Origin: Paracoccaceae bacterium
GTDB taxonomy: Bacteria > Pseudomonadota > Alphaproteobacteria > Rhodobacterales > Rhodobacteraceae
Length of the DNA: 11,076 nucleotides
Assembly: GCA_007134405.1 (NCBI GenBank)
Contig: SLKW01000202.1
Coordinates: 1-11,076 of the forward strand
Reading direction: 5' to 3'
Notes under the pieces: generated by a model
What the model saw: only the letters and a program-made list of their open reading frames with translations
What the model was told of the DNA's origin: nothing
Database searches by the model: none
In this document: piece by piece, positions 7,760 to 11,076 of the stretch
Position numbering within the stretch: the first letter of the stretch is position 1
How the letters are laid out: every line of letters begins with the position of its first letter
Position numbers and translations under genes: made by a program

Positions 7760-8119
7760 TCAGCGCAGGGTGAAATCCGCGTGGTCGCCCTGGCCCTGAT
7801 CCGAAATGAAGCGGACCCGGTTGCCGTCGCGCAGGACCGCCTGGCAATTGAAGCCGATCTCGGTGCCGCCCCAGTCCATGTCGCGGCAGAAGAAACCGCC
7901 TTCCCAGCGCCATTCGCCGGTGACCGGATAACCGAACCCGCGCCCCTGGATCCCGCCATCGGGGGTGACCTGCAGCCGGATGCCAAAACGCGTCAGGTCG
8001 CGCCCGGCGACCGTCTGGGTGAACTCGCCCGCATCGGTGATGCGCTCGAAGGCGGCGGCCGGCGCGGCCACGGGAAGGGCAAGCCCGGCAAGAACGGCGG
8101 CAAAAGCGAGTTTGCGCAT
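7760..8119 (-). CDS. Small secreted protein of unknown function
   Basis: I do not recognise a characterised family. Seen: 119 residues with a clear Sec signal peptide (MRKLAFAAVLAGLALPVAA, cleavage probably after AAA at residue 23), leaving a mature periplasmic protein of about 96 residues. The mature part is rich in Gly, aromatic and charged residues, with GEWRWEGGFFCRDMDWGG in the middle and exactly two cysteines (C78, C92) that could form a disulfide. The pattern suggests a compact beta-rich fold. ATG at 8119 has AGGAG (8127-8131) as Shine-Dalgarno, so the start is well supported. It lies 73 bp after dapB on the same strand. I recall similar small proteins in Rhodobacteraceae being labelled dihydrodipicolinate reductase, probably copied from the neighbouring gene; nothing here resembles DapB. 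A palindrome directly upstream may regulate it. Confidence 0.85.
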   Translation of the reverse strand: MRKLAFAAVLAGLALPVAAPAAAFERITDAGEFTQTVAGRDLTRFGIRLQVTPDGGIQGRGFGYPVTGEWRWEGGFFCRDMDWGGTEIGFNCQAVLRDGNRVRFISDQGQGDHADFTLR

Positions 8120-8130
8120 GGCGAAGCTCC

Positions 8131-8152
8131 TGTCGTCTGCATGCAGATGACA
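8131..8152. promoter_or_regulatory. 22-bp near-perfect palindrome, possible operator
   Basis: The left arm TGTCGTCTGCA (8131-8141) and right arm TGCAGATGACA (8142-8152) are inverted repeats with 10 of 11 pairs matching; the exception is G8135 opposite T8148. There is no loop, so a protein-binding dyad is more likely than an RNA hairpin. It directly abuts the AGGAG of the small secreted-protein gene and lies 41 bp past the dapB stop. A binding protein here could block transcription of the secreted-protein gene. This role is inference. Confidence 0.5.
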
Positions 8153-8192
8153 CGGATACGCGGTGCGGGCGGCGGCGGATCAGTCGGGCGGT

Positions 8193-9035
8193 TCAGCTGC
8201 GCGGAAGCCCGCCCAGGCCAAGGACGTCGCGCATCCCGTACTCGCCGGGCGGCTTGCCTTGCGCCCAGAGCGCGGCCTTGACGGCGCCCCGGGCAAAGAT
8301 CGCGCGGTCGCTGGCGACATGGCCCAGGGTCAGCCGCTCGCCCTGACCGGCCAGAATGACCTGGTGCTCGCCGACGATATCGCCGCCGCGCAGAACGGCG
8401 AAACCGATGTCGCCCCGGTTGCGCGCGCCTGTCATGCCGTCGCGCCCGCGCGCGGCGACCTGGCGCAGATCGACCCCACGCCCCGCGGCCGCCGCCTCGC
8501 CCAGCATCAAGGCGGTGCCGGATGGAGCATCGACCTTGTGGCGATGATGCGCCTCGACGATCTCGATGTCCCAGTCGGGGTCGAGCGCGGCCGCCACCTG
8601 GCGGGTCAGTTCGACCAGCAGGTTGACGCCCAGGCTCATGTTCCCGGCGCGCACGATGGTCGTGCGCCGGGCGGCCTCGGCGATCGCGGCCAGTTCGTCT
8701 TCGGCAAAGCCGGTCGTGCCGATGACATGCGCGGTGCCATGATCGGCGGCGATGCGCGCCAGAGCGACACTTCCGGCAGGAGCGGTGAAATCGACGACCG
8801 CCTGCGCCCCGGCCAGCACCACGGCCGGGTCGTCGCGCACCATCACGCCCGAGGGCGCGCCGCCCAATGCCTCGCCCAGGTCGCGGCCGACCCAATCGTG
8901 GCCCGGCCGTTCCAGCGCGCCGGCAAGTTCCGCCCGGCCGCTTTCGGCGATGACCTGCACCAGCATCCGGCCCATCCGGCCCGAGGCCCCATTGACGACG
9001 ATGCCGACCCTGTCCTGCGCCCCGTCCCTATCCAT
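8193..9035 (-). CDS. dapB: 4-hydroxy-tetrahydrodipicolinate reductase
   Basis: Cytosolic NAD(P)H-dependent reductase of the diaminopimelate/lysine pathway. Seen: 280 residues, slightly longer than the usual 265-270 because of a short N-terminal extension. The nucleotide-binding motif NGASGRMG is at 15-22, VIGTTGF at 104-110, and [10 protein letters not shown] at 131-140. The signature [16 protein letters not shown] is at 161-176, with H163 and K167 the catalytic pair by comparison with E. coli H159 and K163. The C-terminus holds [22 protein letters not shown], split across 247-268, the typical ending of the family. ATG at 9035 has a strong GGAGGG Shine-Dalgarno (9042-9047). It is preceded by 266 bp without genes, so it probably has its own promoter. 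A possible one is TTTTCC (9080-9085) and TATGCA (9057-9062) with spacing 17 on the minus strand, each matching only half of the consensus. Confidence 0.98.
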   Translation of the reverse strand: MDRDGAQDRVGIVVNGASGRMGRMLVQVIAESGRAELAGALERPGHDWVGRDLGEALGGAPSGVMVRDDPAVVLAGAQAVVDFTAPAGSVALARIAADHGTAHVIGTTGFAEDELAAIAEAARRTTIVRAGNMSLGVNLLVELTRQVAAALDPDWDIEIVEAHHRHKVDAPSGTALMLGEAAAAGRGVDLRQVAARGRDGMTGARNRGDIGFAVLRGGDIVGEHQVILAGQGERLTLGHVASDRAIFARGAVKAALWAQGKPPGEYGMRDVLGLGGLPRS

Positions 9036-9080
9036 GCCCGGCCCTCCGTTTGCTCCTGCATAACGTCTCGTTGGGGCGGG

Positions 9081-9115
9081 GAAAACCGCGAAAGGCGTTC
9101 GCAGCGCCGAACGCC
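9081..9115 (-). terminator. Hairpin with broken T-tract between radC and dapB
   Basis: GGCGTTCG (9094-9101) and CGAACGCC (9108-9115) form a perfect 8-bp stem with a 6-base loop. In the minus direction the stem is followed by TTTCGCGGTTTT, an interrupted T-tract. This resembles a weak intrinsic terminator for transcripts coming from radC, whose stop lies 186 bp upstream, ahead of dapB. It could also be an operator dyad or attenuator for dapB. The broken T-tract keeps confidence low. Confidence 0.4.
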
Positions 9116-9189
9116 ACTGATCCCCGGCGCGCGCGGCCAGGACCGTCAGCTGCCGGAACCCGCGCCGTGGCGGGGGTGCGGTGTTGCGA

Positions 9190-9220
9190 TTCGGTTAATT
9201 TTTCTTGAGATATGTAGAGA
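9190..9220. other. AT-rich patch in the radC-dapB intergenic region
   Basis: About 31 bases with roughly 30 percent GC, including GGTTAATTTTTCTTGAGA, inside otherwise very GC-rich sequence. It lies in the 266-bp gene-free stretch 9036-9301. No well-spaced -35/-10 pair could be found around it on either strand, and no open frame covers it convincingly. It may be an upstream activating or protein-binding site or an unrecognised promoter. The 10-bp palindrome TCGCATGCGA lies just beside it at 9243-9252. Confidence 0.4.
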
Positions 9221-9301
9221 GACCAGGTACTTGCACGATTGCTCGCATGCGAACACCGCCTCGATTCACCCGTTCAAGGGTGCAACGCGACCGCGCCCCG
9301 G

Positions 9302-10081
9302 TCAGAGAAGCCCGAGCGTCCGGAAGCTTGCCTCGCGCTCCTTGCCGATGATGAGGTGGTCGTGCAGCGTGATCGACAGCGCCTCGGCCGCGCGCCGGAT
9401 CTGCTCGGTCATCGCGATATCGGCCTCGCTGGGGCTGGGGTCGCCCGTCGGGTGGTTGTGCACCAGGATCAGCGCCGAGGCGTTCAACTCCAGCGCCCGC
9501 CGCAGCACCTCGCGCGGGTAGACCGGCACATGATCGACCGTCCCCCGCCCCTGTTCCTCGTCGGCGATCAGACAGTTCTTCCGGTCCAGGAACAGCACCC
9601 GGAAATGCTCGGTCTCCCGATGCGCCATCGTCGTGTGGCAGTAGTCCAGAAGCGCGTCCCAGCTCGAGATCACCCGCCGGTTCATCACCTTCGCCCGCGC
9701 CAGCCGCTGCGCCATCGCCTCGGCCAGCTTCAGCTCCACGATCACCGACTCGCCCACCCCCGTGACCCGCCGCAAGCGCGCCTGCGGCGCCGTGACCACC
9801 GCCGCCAGATCGCCGAACACCTCGATCAGCCGTCGCGCCAGGGGTTTCACGTCCTGACGCGGAATGGCGCGAAAGAGCAGGAGTTCAAGCAGCTCGTAAT
9901 CCGGCATCGCCTCCGCGCCGCCCTCCATGAACCGCTGGCGCAGGCGTTTGCGATGGTCGCGGATGTAAGACGGGATCTTCCCGCCCTCGACGAGCGTCAC
10001 CGGCGCCGCTTCGTCATCCTCGTGCTCGACCGGCGAGAACAGGGGAAGCGGCGCTTCGGAAAGGGCAGGGTCGCGTTGCAT
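9302..10081 (-). CDS. radC: RadC family JAB/MPN-domain protein
   Basis: Protein of 259 residues. Seen: an N-terminal helix-hairpin-helix-like UPF0758 region (about 35-135) with YELLELLLFRAIPRQDVKP, and LRRVTGVGESVIVELKLAEA. The C-terminal MPN/JAMM domain (about 140-259) has the metal-site motif HNHPTGDPSPSEAD, with ligands H208, H210 and D221 plus S218 in H-x-H-x7-S-x2-D. It ends in LHDHLIIG and ASFRTLGLL as usual. Known: the name comes from an E. coli repair mutation later mapped to recG, and the true function is unsettled; the JAMM site implies a metal-dependent hydrolase fold. ATG at 10081 has AAGG about 12 bases upstream. It follows dnaJ by 64 bp on the same strand with no clear terminator between, so co-transcription is possible. 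Family identity is secure, function open. Confidence 0.95.
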   Translation of the reverse strand: MQRDPALSEAPLPLFSPVEHEDDEAAPVTLVEGGKIPSYIRDHRKRLRQRFMEGGAEAMPDYELLELLLFRAIPRQDVKPLARRLIEVFGDLAAVVTAPQARLRRVTGVGESVIVELKLAEAMAQRLARAKVMNRRVISSWDALLDYCHTTMAHRETEHFRVLFLDRKNCLIADEEQGRGTVDHVPVYPREVLRRALELNASALILVHNHPTGDPSPSEADIAMTEQIRRAAEALSITLHDHLIIGKEREASFRTLGLL

Positions 10082-10145
10082 GAGCGAAGCCTTCGCGGCT
10101 TTCCCTCAACAAAGGGTTAACGGACGGCGCGGACCTTGCGGCCCC

Positions 10146-11076
10146 TCAGCTCGTCATCCCGTCCCAGAAGCTCTTGACCTTGGAAAAGAAGCTGGAGCCT
10201 TCGGGGTTGTTGTTCTCCGACAAAGACTCGAATTCGCGCAGCAACTCCTTCTGCCGTGCGGTCAGGTTGACGGGCGTCTCGACGACAAGCTCTAGCCGCA
10301 TGTCGCCCTGCCCGCCGCCGCGCAGCGCGGGCATCCCCTTGCCGCGCAGGCGCATCTGCTTGCCAGTCTGGCTGCCCGCCGGCACCTTCACGCGGCTGCG
10401 CCCGCCATCGATCGTCGGCACCTCGACCTCGCCACCGAGTGCTGCGGTCGCAAAGCTGATCGGCACCCGGCAGTAAAGATCGTGGCCGTCGCGCTGAAAG
10501 AGCGGGTGCTCGCGCACCTCGATGAAGATATAGAGGTCGCCCGGCGGGCCGCCCCGAAGCCCCGCCTCGCCCTCGCCCGACAGGCGGATGCGGGTGCCGG
10601 TCTCGACGCCCGCGGGGATGTTGACCGACAGCGTGCGTTCCTTCTCGACCCGTCCGCCGCCGCGGCAGGATTTGCAGGGGTTCTTGACGATCTGGCCCAG
10701 CCCGCCGCAGGTCGGGCAGGTGCGCTCGATGGTGAAGAAACCCTGCTGGGCGCGGACCTTGCCCATGCCGCCGCAAGTGGGGCAGCTCACCGGTTCGGCG
10801 CCGCCCTCGGCGCCCGTGCCGCTGCAGGCATCGCAGGCCGACAGCGTCGGCACGCGGATCGATTTCTGCGTGCCCGCATAAGCCTCTTCCAGCGTCACGC
10901 GCAGATTGTAACGCAGGTCCGACCCGCGGCTGGCGCGCTGGCGGGGCCCGCCACGACCCCCACCCATGAAGTCGCCGAACAGATCCTCGAACACATCCGA
11001 AAAAGCCGAGGAGAAATCGGCCCCCGGATGCATGCCGCCGCGTGGCCCGCGCGGCCCGCCGCCGCCCATGCCCGCC
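10146..11076 (-). CDS. dnaJ: Chaperone DnaJ (partial, N-terminal J domain beyond right edge)
   Basis: Hsp40 co-chaperone that delivers unfolded clients to DnaK and stimulates its ATPase. Seen: about 310 codons are open from the right edge to the stop at 10146. Reading in the gene direction, there is a Gly/Phe-rich linker ([11 protein letters not shown], then [17 protein letters not shown]). The zinc domain (about 10653-10835) has all four CxxCxGxG repeats: [24 protein letters not shown] and CKSCRGGG. Two client-binding beta domains and the C-terminal dimerisation segment ending FWDGMTS follow. Full-length DnaJ is about 375-385 residues, so the missing part is the J domain with its HPD motif. 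The Met at 11069 is internal and not the start. The promoter and probable dnaK partner would lie off the right edge. Confidence 0.97.
   Translation of the reverse strand, partial: AGMGGGGPRGPRGGMHPGADFSSAFSDVFEDLFGDFMGGGRGGPRQRASRGSDLRYNLRVTLEEAYAGTQKSIRVPTLSACDACSGTGAEGGAEPVSCPTCGGMGKVRAQQGFFTIERTCPTCGGLGQIVKNPCKSCRGGGRVEKERTLSVNIPAGVETGTRIRLSGEGEAGLRGGPPGDLYIFIEVREHPLFQRDGHDLYCRVPISFATAALGGEVEVPTIDGGRSRVKVPAGSQTGKQMRLRGKGMPALRGGGQGDMRLELVVETPVNLTARQKELLREFESLSENNNPEGSSFFSKVKSFWDGMTS

Noticed and set aside
9266..9283. CACCC-GTTCAA-GGGTG, looking like a tRNA T-arm or a terminator after radC
   Set aside because: The loop has six rather than seven bases, no acceptor stem or other arms pair around it, and there is no T-tract after the 5-bp stem.
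10082..10110. GCGAAG/CTTCGC and AAGCC/GGCTT inverted repeats just upstream of radC
   Set aside because: The two options compete, stems are only 5-6 bp, and no T-tract follows in the minus direction; they probably reflect composition near the ribosome-binding site.
11067..11069. ATG near the right edge as the start of a shortened DnaJ lacking the J domain
   Set aside because: The frame stays open to the edge with Gly-rich linker sequence, so this is an internal Met of a gene cut by the window boundary.

Overview
This window looks like ordinary core chromosome from a GC-rich alphaproteobacterium, most likely order Rhodobacterales (Paracoccus/Rhodobacter type). The grounds are the very high GC with strong third-position bias, the gene families present (DUF3035 lipoprotein, DUF1674 protein, a heparinase II/III-like gene between rsmB and purH), and the sequence style of LspA, DapB and DnaJ. 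The genus is inferred by recognition; no search was run. I see no insertion sequence, phage, plasmid, CRISPR, toxin or defence genes, tRNA or rRNA.

Layout, left to right. (1) 1-2461, minus strand, is an envelope cluster read right to left: lspA (signal peptidase II), a small DUF3035/BamF-like outer-membrane lipoprotein, and an exported M16 zinc peptidase that runs off the left edge just short of its end. (2) 2462-2728 is a 267-bp gene-free stretch upstream of lspA and downstream of purH. It carries a striking array of five 11-bp tandem repeats. (3) 2729-7479, minus strand, is a compact run rsmB, heparinase II/III-like gene, purH, with gaps of 49 and 25 bp, probably one transcript. (4) 7562-7744 is the only plus-strand gene, a 60-residue DUF1674/SDHAF4-like protein diverging from rsmB over an 82-bp promoter region. 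(5) 7760-9035, minus strand, holds a small secreted protein of unknown function and dapB, separated by 73 bp that contain a near-perfect 22-bp palindrome. (6) 9036-9301 is a gene-free stretch with a hairpin and an AT-rich patch. (7) 9302-11076, minus strand, holds radC and the 3' four fifths of dnaJ, which runs off the right edge without its J domain.

Functionally the genes are housekeeping: lipoprotein maturation and envelope quality control, rRNA methylation, the last two steps of IMP synthesis, succinate dehydrogenase assembly, lysine/diaminopimelate synthesis, and protein folding. The parts not explained by known function are the 11-bp repeat array, the palindrome beside the small secreted protein, that protein itself, and the role of a heparinase-fold protein without an obvious signal peptide in an rRNA-methylation/purine transcript. 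I found no convincing new multi-gene system.
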